Source: Pseudomonas sp. MIACH (GTDB lineage Bacteria; Pseudomonadota; Gammaproteobacteria; Pseudomonadales; Pseudomonadaceae). Taken from it: a DNA stretch of 64,000 nt. Made by a program: the position numbers and the translations under genes. Below, in pieces: positions 35,769-45,596 of the stretch. Numbering within the stretch: the first letter of the stretch is position 1; each line of letters opens with the position of its first letter. The stretch covers positions 1 through 64,000 of the forward strand of contig NZ_LHVO01000065.1 of assembly GCF_001269925.1 (NCBI RefSeq). Direction: 5' to 3'. The notes beneath the pieces were generated by a model. It was not told where the DNA came from and ran no database searches. It saw only the letters and a program-made list of their open reading frames with translations.

Positions 35769-38104
35769 CAGCGTTTCTTCAACTGCTTGGCGTTGGCGAA
35801 CAGCGAGGCCATGGCGTTGTTGCTTGGCGCTGCGGTGGCGGTTTCCTTGCGCGGTTGGCTGTTTTCAGAGCGGTTCTGCGATTGGCGCGGCGACGAGCCA
35901 GGGCGTGCACCACGGGCGCCGTCGATTTTCTCGCCTGGGGTGTCGCTCATGCGCATCGACAGGCCAACGCGTTTGCGCGGGATGTCGACTTCCATGACCT
36001 TGACCTTGACCACATCTCCGGCCTTCACTGCTTCGCGCGGATCCTTGATGAACTTCTCCGAAAGCGCAGAGATGTGCACCAAACCGTCCTGATGCACGCC
36101 GATGTCCACAAAGGCGCCGAAGTTGGTCACGTTGGTGACCACGCCTTCGAGAATCATGCCCAGTTGCAGGTCCTTGAGGTCTTCGACGCCGTCCTGGAAC
36201 TCGGCGGTCTTGAACTCGGGACGTGGGTCGCGGCCAGGTTTTTCCAGCTCTTGCAGGATGTCGGTGATGGTGGGCACGCCGAAGGTTTCGTCGGTGTACT
36301 TCTTGGGATCCAGGCGCTTGAGGAACGCGGCGTCGCCGATCAGCGAGCGGATGTCGCGGTCGGTCTCGGCGGCGATGCGTTGCACCAGCGGATAGGCTTC
36401 CGGGTGAACGGCGGACGAGTCCAGCGGGTTGTCGCCGTTCATCACGCGTAGGAAGCCGGCGGCTTGCTCGAAGGTTTTTTCACCCAGGCGTGCGACTTTT
36501 TTCAGCGCGGCGCGGGTTTTGAAGGCACCGTTTTCGTCGCGGTGCGTGACGATGTTCTGCGCCAGGGTGGCATTGAGGCCGGAAATACGCGCCAGCAACG
36601 CCACGGAGGCGGTGTTCACGTCCACGCCCACGGCGTTTACGCAGTCTTCCACCACCGCATCCAGGCCGCGCGCCAGTTTCAGCTGCGACACGTCGTGCTG
36701 GTACTGGCCGACGCCAATGGATTTAGGATCGATTTTAACCAGCTCTGCCAGCGGATCCTGCAGGCGGCGGGCGATGGACACCGCGCCACGGATCGACACG
36801 TCGAGGTCCGGGAATTCCTTGGAGGCCAGTTCCGATGCCGAGTACACCGAAGCACCGGCTTCGGAGACCATCACCTTGGTCATCTTCATGGCTGGGTATT
36901 TTTTGATCAGCTCGGCGGCCAGCTTGTCGGTTTCACGGCTGGCAGTGCCGTTGCCGATGGCGATCAGGTCCACCGAATGCTTAGCGCACAGGGCGGCCAG
37001 GATGGCGAGGGTCTGGTCCCACTTGTTGTGCGGTACGTGTGGGTACACGGTGGCGTGGTCCAGCAGCTTGCCGGTGGCATCGACCACGGCGACCTTGCAG
37101 CCGGTGCGCAGGCCCGGGTCGAGGCCCAGGGTGGCGCGCGGGCCGGCCGGGGCGGCCAGCAGCAGGTCGTGCAGGTTGTGGGCGAATACGTTGATCGCCT
37201 CGGTTTCGGCGCCGTCGCGCAACTCGCCGAGCAGGTCGGTTTCCAGGTGGGTGTAGAGCTTGACCTTCCAGGTCCAGCGCACGACTTCACCGAGCCACTT
37301 GTCCGCAGGACGATTCTGATTCTGGATGCCGAATTGTTGGCCGATCATGCCTTCGCACGGGTGCATGGTGCCCGGCAACTCGTCGCCGACTTTGAGTGCG
37401 GAGCTGAGAATACCTTCGTTGCGGCCACGGAAAATCGCCAGCGCACGGTGGGAAGGCATGCTTTTCAGCGGTTCGTCGTGTTCGAAGTAGTCGCGGAACT
37501 TGGCGCCTTCTTCCTCTTTGCCGGCGATGACGCGGGCGCTGAGGGTGGCTTCCTGTTTCAGATAGCTGCGCAGTTTTTCCAGCAGGTTGGCGTCTTCGGC
37601 GAAGCGCTCCATCAGGATGTACTTGGCGCCTTCGAGGGCGGCCTTGACGTCGGCAACCCCTTTTTCAGCGTTGACGAAGCGCGCTGCTTCGGTGTCCGGG
37701 GTCAGCGACGGGTCGTTGAACAGGCCGTCGGCCAGTTCGCCCAGGCCGGCTTCCAGGGCAATCTGGCCCTTGGTGCGGCGCTTCTGTTTGTACGGCAGGT
37801 AGAGGTCTTCGAGGCGGGTCTTGGTGTCGGCGAGCTTGATGTCGCGCTCAAGTTGGGGGGTCAGCTTGCCCTGTTCCTCGATGCTGGCGAGGATGCTGAT
37901 GCGCCGTTCGTCGAGTTCTCGCAGGTAGCGCAGGCGCTCTTCCAGGTGCCGCAGCTGGATGTCGTCGAGGCTGCCGGTGACTTCTTTTCGGTAACGGGCG
38001 ATGAAGGGCACCGTGGAGCCTTCATCCAGTAGAGCGACGGCCGCTTCGACCTGTTGTGGGCGTACACCGAGTTCCTCGGCGATGCGGCTGTTGATGCTGT
38101 CCAT
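35768..38104 (-). CDS. tex: RNA-binding transcriptional accessory protein Tex
   Basis: This 778-aa protein starts at the ATG at 38104 ([23 protein letters not shown]); the longer reading adds nearly 100 residues foreign to Tex. It has the N-terminal helical region, a YqgF-like RNase H fold ([17 protein letters not shown]), a helix-hairpin-helix part ([17 protein letters not shown]) and a C-terminal S1 domain ([31 protein letters not shown]), then a basic low-complexity tail. Tex binds RNA and is needed for toxin gene expression in Bordetella. Confidence 0.93.
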   Translation of the reverse strand: MDSINSRIAEELGVRPQQVEAAVALLDEGSTVPFIARYRKEVTGSLDDIQLRHLEERLRYLRELDERRISILASIEEQGKLTPQLERDIKLADTKTRLEDLYLPYKQKRRTKGQIALEAGLGELADGLFNDPSLTPDTEAARFVNAEKGVADVKAALEGAKYILMERFAEDANLLEKLRSYLKQEATLSARVIAGKEEEGAKFRDYFEHDEPLKSMPSHRALAIFRGRNEGILSSALKVGDELPGTMHPCEGMIGQQFGIQNQNRPADKWLGEVVRWTWKVKLYTHLETDLLGELRDGAETEAINVFAHNLHDLLLAAPAGPRATLGLDPGLRTGCKVAVVDATGKLLDHATVYPHVPHNKWDQTLAILAALCAKHSVDLIAIGNGTASRETDKLAAELIKKYPAMKMTKVMVSEAGASVYSASELASKEFPDLDVSIRGAVSIARRLQDPLAELVKIDPKSIGVGQYQHDVSQLKLARGLDAVVEDCVNAVGVDVNTASVALLARISGLNATLAQNIVTHRDENGAFKTRAALKKVARLGEKTFEQAAGFLRVMNGDNPLDSSAVHPEAYPLVQRIAAETDRDIRSLIGDAAFLKRLDPKKYTDETFGVPTITDILQELEKPGRDPRPEFKTAEFQDGVEDLKDLQLGMILEGVVTNVTNFGAFVDIGVHQDGLVHISALSEKFIKDPREAVKAGDVVKVKVMEVDIPRKRVGLSMRMSDTPGEKIDGARGARPGSSPRQSQNRSENSQPRKETATAAPSNNAMASLFANAKQLKKR

Positions 38105-38460
38105 AAAACCACCTGAAATTCTTAGAAGCAGCTCGCAGGCCCGGAACACAAGGCCTTGCGCAGCTGGTTGAGCGGCCCGACTGGCGCCGCTACCTGGGTC
38201 AAGAGGCAGCCTATTGACCCTCGAAATCGGAAAAATCGCGACAAGCGGGTAAAAAAAGCCCGGCAGTAAACGGTCATGATCTGACGTTGCCCTGCAGGAA
38301 GGCGCCGCATTATAACCAGCGTTCTGTTGTTGAGGGCTACTGCGCAGGTGGTTGTAGGGCGCGGGTTTGCTGGCAGTCGAGGAAAAATCTGCTAACAATG
38401 CACACGGTGCGTATAACGACAGCTACGCCATAATGCGCGCCGAGATAAGAGGAGCATCCA
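38105..38460. promoter_or_regulatory. divergent promoter region of tex and ompR
   Basis: For tex, a perfect -10 TATAAT lies on the reverse strand at 38309-38314; its -35 is not clear. For ompR, a CATAAT at 38429-38434 or TATAAC at 38412-38417 could serve as -10, and GGAG precedes the ompR ATG. Nothing else is recognisable in this 356-base gap. Confidence 0.45.
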
Positions 38461-39201
38461 ATGAGCAGCACTGCACAAACTGCTGAAGGCGAAAAAATTC
38501 TCATCGTTGATGACGATCCGGGGCTGAGCAGCCTGCTGGAGCGTTTCTTCAATTCCAAGGGCTACCGTGCCCGCGCGGTGCCGAACACCGAGCAGATGGA
38601 CCGCCTCCTGGGGCGCGAAGTATTCAACCTGGTCGTACTCGACCTGATGCTGCCCGGCGAAGACGGCCTGACCGCCTGCAAGCGCCTGCGCGGCGCGAAC
38701 AACCAGATTCCAATCATCATGCTCACCGCCAAGGGCGATGAGCTGAGCCGCATCAAGGGCCTTGAACTGGGCGCTGATGACTACCTGGCCAAGCCCTTCA
38801 ACCCGGATGAGTTGATGGCGCGGGTCAAAGCCGTATTGCGTCGTCAGGCACCGCCGGTACCGGGCGCGCCGGGCAGCGAAGACGAAAGCGTTACGTTTGG
38901 CGATTACGAACTGTCGCTGGCGACCCGCGAACTCAAGCGCGGCGACGAAGTGCATATGCTCACCACTGGCGAATTCGCAGTGCTCAAGGCTCTGGTGATG
39001 AACGCGCGTCAGCCGCTGACCCGCGACAAGCTGATGAACCTGGCCCGTGGTCGGGAATGGGACGCCCTGGAGCGCTCCATCGACGTGCAGATTTCCCGTC
39101 TGCGCCGGATGATCGAGCCGGACCCGTCCAAGCCTCGGTATATCCAGACGGTATGGGGCGTGGGTTATGTGTTTGTGCCGGATGGCACCGCAACCAAGTG
39201 A
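38461..39201 (+). CDS. ompR: two-component response regulator OmpR
   Basis: This 246-aa regulator has a receiver domain with acidic pocket (VDDDP, residues 16-20) and phosphoacceptor Asp61 in VVLDLMLPGEDG, Lys in the LAKPFNPDE loop, and a C-terminal winged-helix DNA-binding domain (LTRDKLMNLARGREWDALERSIDVQISRLRRMI). It pairs with the sensor kinase 117 bases downstream and responds to envelope or osmotic state. Confidence 0.92.
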   Translation: MSSTAQTAEGEKILIVDDDPGLSSLLERFFNSKGYRARAVPNTEQMDRLLGREVFNLVVLDLMLPGEDGLTACKRLRGANNQIPIIMLTAKGDELSRIKGLELGADDYLAKPFNPDELMARVKAVLRRQAPPVPGAPGSEDESVTFGDYELSLATRELKRGDEVHMLTTGEFAVLKALVMNARQPLTRDKLMNLARGREWDALERSIDVQISRLRRMIEPDPSKPRYIQTVWGVGYVFVPDGTATK

Positions 39202-39317
39202 CCGATGATTTGCAGGGCGGGCATCCTGGCGTTTGACTCCATGAGGGTCGACGGGATGTCCGGCGTCTGCAATTCTGCGAGCGCCGCTCGTTCCTGCAAG
39301 GTGTCCAGCTGTCTTCT

Positions 39318-40631
39318 ATGAAAACCCCTCTGTGGTTCCCGCAAAGTTTCTTCTCCCGCACCCTTTGGCTGGTGCTGATCGTCGTGCTGTTTTCCAAGGC
39401 GCTGACACTGGTTTATCTGTTGATGAACGAAGACGTGCTGGTGGATCGGCAGTACAGCCACGGTGTCGCCCTGACGCTGCGGGGTTATTGGGCTGTAGAC
39501 CCTGAGAACCGGGAAAAAGTAGCCAAGGCGTCGACGTTGACCCGTGTTGACGGGGCCGGCGTACCTGAGGGTGAACAGCATTGGCCTTACAGCGAGATCT
39601 ACCAGCGCCAGATGCAGGCCGAACTCGGCGAGGACACCGAGGTGCGCTTGCGCATGCATGTTTCACCTGCGCTGTGGGTGAGGGCCCCGAGCCTGGGCGA
39701 TGCCTGGATCAAGGTTCCGCTGTATCCGCATCCTTTGCGGGGGCAGAAGATCTGGAACGTGTTGGGCTGGTTCCTGGCCATCGGCTTGCTTTCCACTGCG
39801 TCCGCGTGGATTTTTGTCCGTCAGCTTAACCAACCGCTTAAACGCCTGGTGTTTGCCGCCCGCCAGTTGGGCCAGGGGCGCAGCGTGCGCCTGCCGGTCA
39901 GCGATACGCCCAGTGAAATGACCGAAGTGTATGGCGCCTTCAATCAGATGGCGGAGGACGTCGAACAGGCTGGGCGCGAACGCGAGCTGATGCTGGCGGG
40001 GGTGTCCCATGACTTGCGCACGCCATTGACGCGATTGCGCTTGTCCCTGGAGCTGATGGGCAACCATAGCGACCTCACTGACGACATGGTTCGTGATATC
40101 GAAGACATGGACGCGATTCTCGACCAGTTCCTGGCGTTTATCCGCGATGGGCGTGACGAGGTGGTGGAGGAAGTCGATCTCACGGATCTGGTGCGTGAGG
40201 TTGTCGCGCCCTACAACCAGAATGGCGAGCAGGTGCGCATGCGCCTGGAACCTATCCAGCCGTTTGCGCTGCGTCGTGTATCCATGAAGCGTCTGCTGAA
40301 TAACTTGATTGGTAATGCGTTGCACCATGCCGGCTCCGATGTGGAGGTGGCCGCCTACGTCTCTGGCGACAGTGCCGCGCCTTATGTGGTGCTGAGTGTG
40401 ATGGACCGTGGCACGGGGATTGATCCGGCGGAACTGGAAGGTATCTTCAACCCGTTTACCCGTGGCGACCGTGCCAGGGGCGGCAAAGGGACTGGGCTGG
40501 GGCTGGCGATTGTGCGGCGGATTGCTTCGATGCATGGCGGCAATGTTGAACTGCGCAACCGCGAGGGTGGTGGTCTTGAGGCGCGGGTGCGCTTGCCGCT
40601 TGGACTGATGCTGCCAAGAGATGCGGTATAG
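39318..40631 (+). CDS. envZ: sensor histidine kinase EnvZ
   Basis: This 437-aa inner-membrane kinase has TM1 (about residues 14-36), a periplasmic region to about 145, TM2 (about 146-167), a HAMP domain, the phosphorylated His231 (GVSHDLRTPLTRLR), and an ATPase domain (NNLIGNALHHAG; GTGLGLAIVRR). It phosphorylates OmpR. The periplasmic domain is short and similar to EnvZ in size. Confidence 0.92.
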   Translation: MKTPLWFPQSFFSRTLWLVLIVVLFSKALTLVYLLMNEDVLVDRQYSHGVALTLRGYWAVDPENREKVAKASTLTRVDGAGVPEGEQHWPYSEIYQRQMQAELGEDTEVRLRMHVSPALWVRAPSLGDAWIKVPLYPHPLRGQKIWNVLGWFLAIGLLSTASAWIFVRQLNQPLKRLVFAARQLGQGRSVRLPVSDTPSEMTEVYGAFNQMAEDVEQAGRERELMLAGVSHDLRTPLTRLRLSLELMGNHSDLTDDMVRDIEDMDAILDQFLAFIRDGRDEVVEEVDLTDLVREVVAPYNQNGEQVRMRLEPIQPFALRRVSMKRLLNNLIGNALHHAGSDVEVAAYVSGDSAAPYVVLSVMDRGTGIDPAELEGIFNPFTRGDRARGGKGTGLGLAIVRRIASMHGGNVELRNREGGGLEARVRLPLGLMLPRDAV

Positions 40632-40640
40632 AAACGCTGC

Positions 40641-40722
40641 AAGTTTCAAGCTTAAAGCCGCAAGAGAAAGGCAGGCAGCTTTTGCCCTTTCTTGCAGCTT
40701 ATAGCTTGAAGCTAACAGCCGC
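40641..40722. repeat. large imperfect hairpin between envZ and rimK
   Basis: GCAAGTTTCAAGCTTAAAGC...AAGAGAAAGGC at the left pairs imperfectly with GCCCTTTCTTGCAGCTTATAGCTTGAAGCT at the right, making arms of about 30 bases. It is a third, AGCTTCAAGCTGCAAG-type repeat family, and sits between convergent genes where it may terminate both. Confidence 0.65.
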
Positions 40723-40726
40723 GTCT

Positions 40727-41632
40727 CTAACCCTTGCCCTTGGTCCTGGTCATATTCGGTCCACCATTCTTCTCCAGATGCTGAATGATGATCCCCGCCA
40801 CATCCTTGCCGGTGGTGGTCTCGATTCCTTCCAGGCCCGGCGACGAGTTCACCTCCATCACCAGCGGGCCGTGGTTGGAGCGCAGGATGTCCACGCCCGC
40901 TACCGCCAGCCCCATCACCTTTGCCGCCCGCAGCGCGGTCATGCGTTCTTCCGGGGTGATCTTGATCAGGCTGGCGCTGCCGCCACGGTGCAGGTTGGAG
41001 CGAAACTCTCCGGGCTTGGCCTGGCGCTTCATCGCTGCTATCACCTTGTCGCCCACCACGAAGCAGCGGATATCCGCACCGCCGGCTTCCTTGATGTACT
41101 CCTGGACCATGATGTTCTGCTTGAGGCCCATGAACGCCTCGATCACGGATTCCGCGGCTGTCGCGGTTTCACACAGCACCACACCGATGCCCTGGGTGCC
41201 TTCGAGCACCTTGATCACCAGCGGCGCGCCATTGACCATTTCAATCAGGTCTGGGATGTCGTCGGGGGAGTGGGCAAAACCGGTGACCGGCAGGCCGATA
41301 CCCCTGCGCGACAGCAGTTGCAATGAGCGTAATTTGTCCCTCGATCGCGCAATGGCCACCGATTCATTGAGGGGAAAAACCCCCATCATTTCGAACTGGC
41401 GCAGCACCGCGCAGCCATAGAACGTCACCGAGGCGCCGATACGCGGGATTACCGCATCAAACCCCTCCAGCGGTTTGCCGCGGTAATGGATCTGCGGCTT
41501 GTGGCTGGCAATGTTCATATAGGCACGCAGCGTGTCGATCACCACCATTTCATGGCCACGTTCGGTGCCGGCCTCGACCAGGCGACGGGTGGAATACAGA
41601 CGCGGGTTTCGCGACAGCACAGCAATCTTCAT
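40727..41632 (-). CDS. rimK: ribosomal protein S6-glutamate ligase RimK
   Basis: This 301-aa ATP-grasp ligase adds glutamates to the C-terminus of ribosomal protein S6. Motifs: [21 protein letters not shown] at the start, [19 protein letters not shown] for ATP binding, and [14 protein letters not shown] for metal binding. It is last in the rim operon; its ATG overlaps the rimB stop by 4 bases. In P. fluorescens SBW25 RimK, RimA and RimB together tune ribosome composition and colonisation. Confidence 0.93.
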   Translation of the reverse strand: MKIAVLSRNPRLYSTRRLVEAGTERGHEMVVIDTLRAYMNIASHKPQIHYRGKPLEGFDAVIPRIGASVTFYGCAVLRQFEMMGVFPLNESVAIARSRDKLRSLQLLSRRGIGLPVTGFAHSPDDIPDLIEMVNGAPLVIKVLEGTQGIGVVLCETATAAESVIEAFMGLKQNIMVQEYIKEAGGADIRCFVVGDKVIAAMKRQAKPGEFRSNLHRGGSASLIKITPEERMTALRAAKVMGLAVAGVDILRSNHGPLVMEVNSSPGLEGIETTTGKDVAGIIIQHLEKNGGPNMTRTKGKG

Positions 41633-42111
41633 GCAGCACCTGGGGCAGAAATAGTAGAGACCGGGAACACCGGCTTGTCTTGAACGTACTTGACGCCGGG
41701 ATTGACCACCAGATGGCCGTCAATCAGCGCCTTGGAACCCAGCAACAGGCGGTAACGCATGGCTTTGCGGCAGGCCAGGGTGAACTCCACCCGCCATACC
41801 CGATCACCCAACGCCAGGGTGGTACTGATCACATAGCGCACCTGCGCGTGGCCATTGGAGCTCTTGATGGTTTTCATCGTCACCAGGGGCGCTTCGCAGC
41901 GGCGGTGGCGCAACTGCACAACGCTGCCCAGGTGTGCGGTAAAGCGCACCCACTTCTCACCGTCGCGCTCAAACGGCTCGATGTCGGTGGCGTGCAGGCT
42001 GGAGGTGCTGGCACCGGTGTCGATCTTTGCGCGCAGGCCTGCCACTCCCAGGTCGGGAAGTGCCACCCACTCACGCAGACCCACAACGGTCAAATGGTCA
42101 AATGTCTTCAA
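41629..42111 (-). CDS. rimB: RimB, aspartyl-protease-like regulator of RimK
   Basis: This 160-aa protein has the retropepsin-like motif [13 protein letters not shown] (about residues 29-41) of the family once called ATP-dependent zinc proteases. In P. fluorescens, RimB acts on glutamylated S6 or controls RimK. It lies 13 bases downstream of the EAL-domain gene and overlaps rimK, forming one unit. Confidence 0.88.
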   Translation of the reverse strand: MKTFDHLTVVGLREWVALPDLGVAGLRAKIDTGASTSSLHATDIEPFERDGEKWVRFTAHLGSVVQLRHRRCEAPLVTMKTIKSSNGHAQVRYVISTTLALGDRVWRVEFTLACRKAMRYRLLLGSKALIDGHLVVNPGVKYVQDKPVFPVSTISAPGAA

Positions 42112-42124
42112 TATGGGTAACCGG

Positions 42125-42904
42125 TCAATTCGCCCAGGCTTTCGGTGAAACCTCGGCCAAGGCTTTGAATGCGGGCTTGGCGAACCAGTAGCCCTGCATC
42201 AGAAATATTCCACAGTCGGACAGGAAGTCGCGTTCGCCGGCACTTTCGATGCCTTCGGCGATGACAGTAACGCCCAACTGCTCACAGATTGTGACAATCC
42301 CCTGGACGATCACCTGACGGACACGATCCTGATCGACATCGCGGATCAGCGCCATATCGAGTTTGATCAAGTCAGGTTGGAAATCGGCCAGCAGATTCAG
42401 CCCCGAATAGCCCGCGCCGAAATCATCGATGGCGGTCTTGAAGCCGAATTCGCGGTATTCACGCAGAATATTCGTCAAATGGCGATAGTTATCTACATGC
42501 TCGCTTTCCAGTGTCTCGAAAATCAGTTGGTCCAGCGGAAAATTGTGCGCGCGAGCCGCCTCCAGGGTGCTGCGAATGCACAACTCCGGACGGTACACGG
42601 CGTTGGGCATGAAATTGATTGAAAGGTGGGTTTGCATCCCCAGGGCCGAAGCGCCCGCGATCGCCTGGGTGCGGCAACGCTGGTCGAAACGGTATCGATT
42701 GGTGTCGTTGACCTGCTGCAGCACTGACATCGCCCCTTCGCCATTGACGCCGCGTACCAGGGCTTCGTTGGCAAAAATCGAATGGTCTCTAAGGTCTACG
42801 ATGGGCTGATAAGCGAAAGCAAACTCGAAACCCAGGGGCTCGCTCTGCTGGCAGCCCACGCACCGCTGGTTAGGCGAGGTGAGTGAAGTGGGAAAATCGG
42901 TCAC
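42125..42904 (-). CDS. rimA: RimA, EAL-domain c-di-GMP phosphodiesterase
   Basis: This 259-aa stand-alone EAL domain has every catalytic mark I can check: NEALVRG, SINFMP, FETLESE, DDFGAGYSGL, LIKLD and AEGIES. It should cleave c-di-GMP. The N-terminal CVGCQQ motif (Cys15 and Cys18) suggests a metal-binding hook. As first gene of rimABK it links c-di-GMP with RimK activity. Confidence 0.9.
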   Translation of the reverse strand: MTDFPTSLTSPNQRCVGCQQSEPLGFEFAFAYQPIVDLRDHSIFANEALVRGVNGEGAMSVLQQVNDTNRYRFDQRCRTQAIAGASALGMQTHLSINFMPNAVYRPELCIRSTLEAARAHNFPLDQLIFETLESEHVDNYRHLTNILREYREFGFKTAIDDFGAGYSGLNLLADFQPDLIKLDMALIRDVDQDRVRQVIVQGIVTICEQLGVTVIAEGIESAGERDFLSDCGIFLMQGYWFAKPAFKALAEVSPKAWAN

Positions 42905-43020
42905 AGTATGTCCTCGCGAAAACAGGGTGCTACCTGGCGTATCTTAGGTGAGCCTTGGGGTTTATGCGTCGAAGGGTTTCAACGGTAAAGTTGCGACATT
43001 TTTCAGAGCGAGGAATTCAA

Positions 43021-43428
43021 GTGGCTCAGAAGCAGGAAGAGGAAGAAAAGGTCCGTCTGGACAAGTGGCTGTGGGCGGCGCGTTTCTTTAAAACCCGTGC
43101 CTTGGCCAAAGCCGCGATTGAGAGTGGCAAAGTGCATCATCGCGGCGAGCGCTGCAAGCCGGGCAAAGAGCCACGCGTCGGTGATGAGTTGCAGATTCGC
43201 ATCGGTTTTGATGAAAAGACCGTGGTGGTCCAGGCGCTTTCCGTTGTGCGTCGTGGTGCACCTGAGGCGCAGACGCTGTACACAGAGACTGAAGCGAGCA
43301 TCGCCAAGCGCGAAAACGCTGCGGCCATGCGCAAGGCGGGTGCTACCGGCATGACCACCGATGGCAAGCCGAGCAAGAAGCAGCGCCGCGACCTGTTCAA
43401 GTTTCGCGGCAGTGGCAATGATGACTAG
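43021..43428 (+). CDS. hslR: heat-shock protein Hsp15 (ribosome-associated)
   Basis: This 135-aa protein has an S4 RNA-binding domain (VRLDKWLWAARFFKTRALAKAAIESGKV) with basic C-terminal tail (KPSKKQRRDLFKFRG). Hsp15 rescues stalled 50S-nascent chain complexes. I chose the GTG at 43021 (MAQKQEEEEKVRL) because GAGGAA lies just before it; a longer ATG reading from 42955 adds 22 residues not usual in the family. Confidence 0.9.
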   Translation: MAQKQEEEEKVRLDKWLWAARFFKTRALAKAAIESGKVHHRGERCKPGKEPRVGDELQIRIGFDEKTVVVQALSVVRRGAPEAQTLYTETEASIAKRENAAAMRKAGATGMTTDGKPSKKQRRDLFKFRGSGNDD

Positions 43429-43448
43429 CGCTCACACGAGCTGATCTT

Positions 43449-43583
43449 TGTGGCGAGCGGGCTTGCCCCGCGTTGGGCTGCGCAGCAGCCCTATCCAGAC
43501 CCTCCACATTTTTTCAGGCACATCGAGGTGGTTGGTTTTAGGGCCGCTTCGCAGCCCAACGCGGGGCAAGCCCGCTCGCCACA
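43449..43583. repeat. REPIN of the GTGGCGAGCGGGCTTGCCCCGC family
   Basis: TGTGGCGAGCGGGCTTGCCCCGCGTTGGGCTGCG at the left pairs with CGCAGCCCAACGCGGGGCAAGCCCGCTCGCCACA at the right. A second copy of this family occurs at 54942-55075. Confidence 0.8.
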
Positions 43584-43585
43584 GG

Positions 43586-44389
43586 TCAGTCCGCTGCCCT
43601 TACGACGCTAAGTCGATCAATCAGCGGCACCCGCTCAAACAGCCTGAATACCGGGGCTGTCACCCGCAGCAACACCCCCGACACCTTCGCCGCAAACGGC
43701 GTGTAATACCCCCAGCCCAACGCCAACAGCGCCAGCAGCACACCGCCGATGTAATCGTCCTGCCCCCAATGGGCACCCGCCACCAGCCGCGGCATCATAA
43801 ACAACAGCGCCAGGCCCCAGATCACCAGCACCTGGCCGATGCGCTTGGCGAACACCGTCATGAACATCCCCCAGATCAACAGCACCGAAGCATGATCCCC
43901 TGGGAAGCTTTGGCTTGAGCGGTCCTTCAGCTCCCAGGTCTTCTCCAGCCCGGGGAAATAGTCACTCATCTGGATCGCCCCGGCGATTACCATCGACGGG
44001 CTGCTGTGCTGCCAGCCCATCTGCGCCGCGAGTTTGGAAAACAGCATGCGGATAAACAACAACAGCAACAAAATGCCGACAAAACCTAACAGTGCCTGGC
44101 GTACCTGCACGGCCTTGAAGACCCAGTCGCCACGAATCAGTAGCATCAGCAGAATTACTCCGACCACTGCATCAAAAGGCCGCAAACTGGCTACGGCCCA
44201 TACATGCAGCCACGTTGAGCTGCTCGCCAGCGGATCATTGAGCAGATGAAACAGCCACTCGTCGAAAAGCACACACATCATCTGGCCCGTGGGCCACAGC
44301 CAAAAACACAGCAACCCGATAGCGAGTAGATTGCAAAGTGCCCATTGCCGGAGGTTCCACTTGGCTTGGAACAAACCCGGATTGTTCAT
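43586..44389 (-). CDS. membrane phosphatase of the PAP2 family
   Basis: This 267-aa protein has about six membrane helices and the PAP2 motifs C2 (SFPGDHASV) and C3 (RLVAGAHWGQDDYIGG), with the Arg, His and Asp that make the active site. A typical C1 KxxxxxxRP motif is not obvious, so the lipid or sugar pyrophosphate substrate is uncertain. It could dephosphorylate lipid A or undecaprenyl-type lipids. Confidence 0.82.
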   Translation of the reverse strand: MNNPGLFQAKWNLRQWALCNLLAIGLLCFWLWPTGQMMCVLFDEWLFHLLNDPLASSSTWLHVWAVASLRPFDAVVGVILLMLLIRGDWVFKAVQVRQALLGFVGILLLLLFIRMLFSKLAAQMGWQHSSPSMVIAGAIQMSDYFPGLEKTWELKDRSSQSFPGDHASVLLIWGMFMTVFAKRIGQVLVIWGLALLFMMPRLVAGAHWGQDDYIGGVLLALLALGWGYYTPFAAKVSGVLLRVTAPVFRLFERVPLIDRLSVVRAAD

Positions 44390-44514
44390 AAACTGTCCCT
44401 CTTCGCTCTATTCAGCTCTCTGTTTCCAGGAGAAAGCCGCACCAAATTGGTGCTAAAGCGTTTAATTTTATAAACCTTGTAATCAATTTGTCATCAATTC
44501 AGATACCCAGACCT

Positions 44515-45417
44515 ATGACTGATCTACCGGATACCGACTTCACCCAACGCTTCATCTTCGACGAGAGCGACGCCCGCGGCGAAATGGTGTCGTTGGAGCG
44601 CAGCTACGCCGAAGTCCTCGCCAAGCACCCCTATCCGGAGCCGGTCGCGCAACTGCTCGGTGAGCTGATGGCAGCCGCAGCGTTGCTGGTGGGCACCATG
44701 AAGTTCGACGGTTTGCTGATCCTGCAGGCCCGTTCCGAAGGGCCGATTCCGCTGCTGATGATCGAGTGCTCCAGCGAGCGCGAAATCCGTGGCCTGGCCC
44801 GTTATGAAGCCGACCAGATTGCCCCGGACGCCACCCTGGCCGAGCTGATGCCCAACGGCGTCCTGGCGCTCACTGTCGACCCGACCGTAGGCCAGCGTTA
44901 CCAGGGCATCGTCGACCTCGACGGCAAAACGCTGTCGGAATGCTTCACCAACTATTTCGTGATGTCCCAGCAAGTGGGCACCAAGTTCTGGCTCAACGCT
45001 GACGGCAAGCGCGCCCGTGGCATGTTGCTGCAACAACTGCCGGCCGACCGTATCAAGGAAGACGAAGATCGTGCTGAAAGCTGGCGGCACTGCATTGCCT
45101 TGGCCGATACCTTGAAAGCCGAAGAGCTGCTGGGCCTGGACAACGAAACCATCCTGCACCGCCTGTACCACGAAGACCCCGTGCGCCTGTTCGATGCGCA
45201 AACCCTGCACTTCCACTGCAGCTGCTCCCGCGAGCGTTCGGGTAACGCCCTGGTCAGCCTGGGCCTGGAAGATGCGCAGAATCTGGTGGTGGAACACGGT
45301 GGAAATATCGAGATCGACTGCCAGTTCTGCAACGAGCGCTACCTGTTCGACGCTGCCGATGTAGCGCAATTGTTCGCTGGTGCAGGTATCGACACGCCTT
45401 CTGACACCCGCCACTAA
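44515..45417 (+). CDS. hslO: redox-regulated chaperone Hsp33
   Basis: This 300-aa holdase has the N-terminal chaperone domain and the zinc-binding redox switch CSC...CxxC ([11 protein letters not shown] and [12 protein letters not shown]). On oxidation the cysteines form disulfides and it binds unfolding proteins. I chose the ATG at 44515 ([11 protein letters not shown]); an in-frame TTG at 44488 exists. No ribosome binding site is clear. Confidence 0.93.
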   Translation: MTDLPDTDFTQRFIFDESDARGEMVSLERSYAEVLAKHPYPEPVAQLLGELMAAAALLVGTMKFDGLLILQARSEGPIPLLMIECSSEREIRGLARYEADQIAPDATLAELMPNGVLALTVDPTVGQRYQGIVDLDGKTLSECFTNYFVMSQQVGTKFWLNADGKRARGMLLQQLPADRIKEDEDRAESWRHCIALADTLKAEELLGLDNETILHRLYHEDPVRLFDAQTLHFHCSCSRERSGNALVSLGLEDAQNLVVEHGGNIEIDCQFCNERYLFDAADVAQLFAGAGIDTPSDTRH

Positions 45418-45504
45418 AACGTTTAAGCACAGGTAAATCACCTGACAAATGTCGGATTAGAGGTGTTCTGACGGGAGGGCCCTACTTTTTTTGGGCTTTT
45501 CTGG

Positions 45505-45554
45505 CATAATCCGGCCCACTTTTTTCGCGGTAGTAGTGCGCAACTTTCTACTAC
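45505..45554 (+). promoter_or_regulatory. pckA promoter -10 candidate and leader hairpin
   Basis: CATAAT at 45505-45510 may be the -10 box. A leader stem has perfect 7-bp arms GTAGTAG (45530-45536) and CTACTAC (45548-45554). The rest of the gap 45418-45596 holds a T-rich stretch and the weak GGGGAA ribosome site. Confidence 0.4.
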
Positions 45555-45596
45555 AAAACGTTTGGAGCACTCGGCCATAGGCCGACGGGGAACCTC

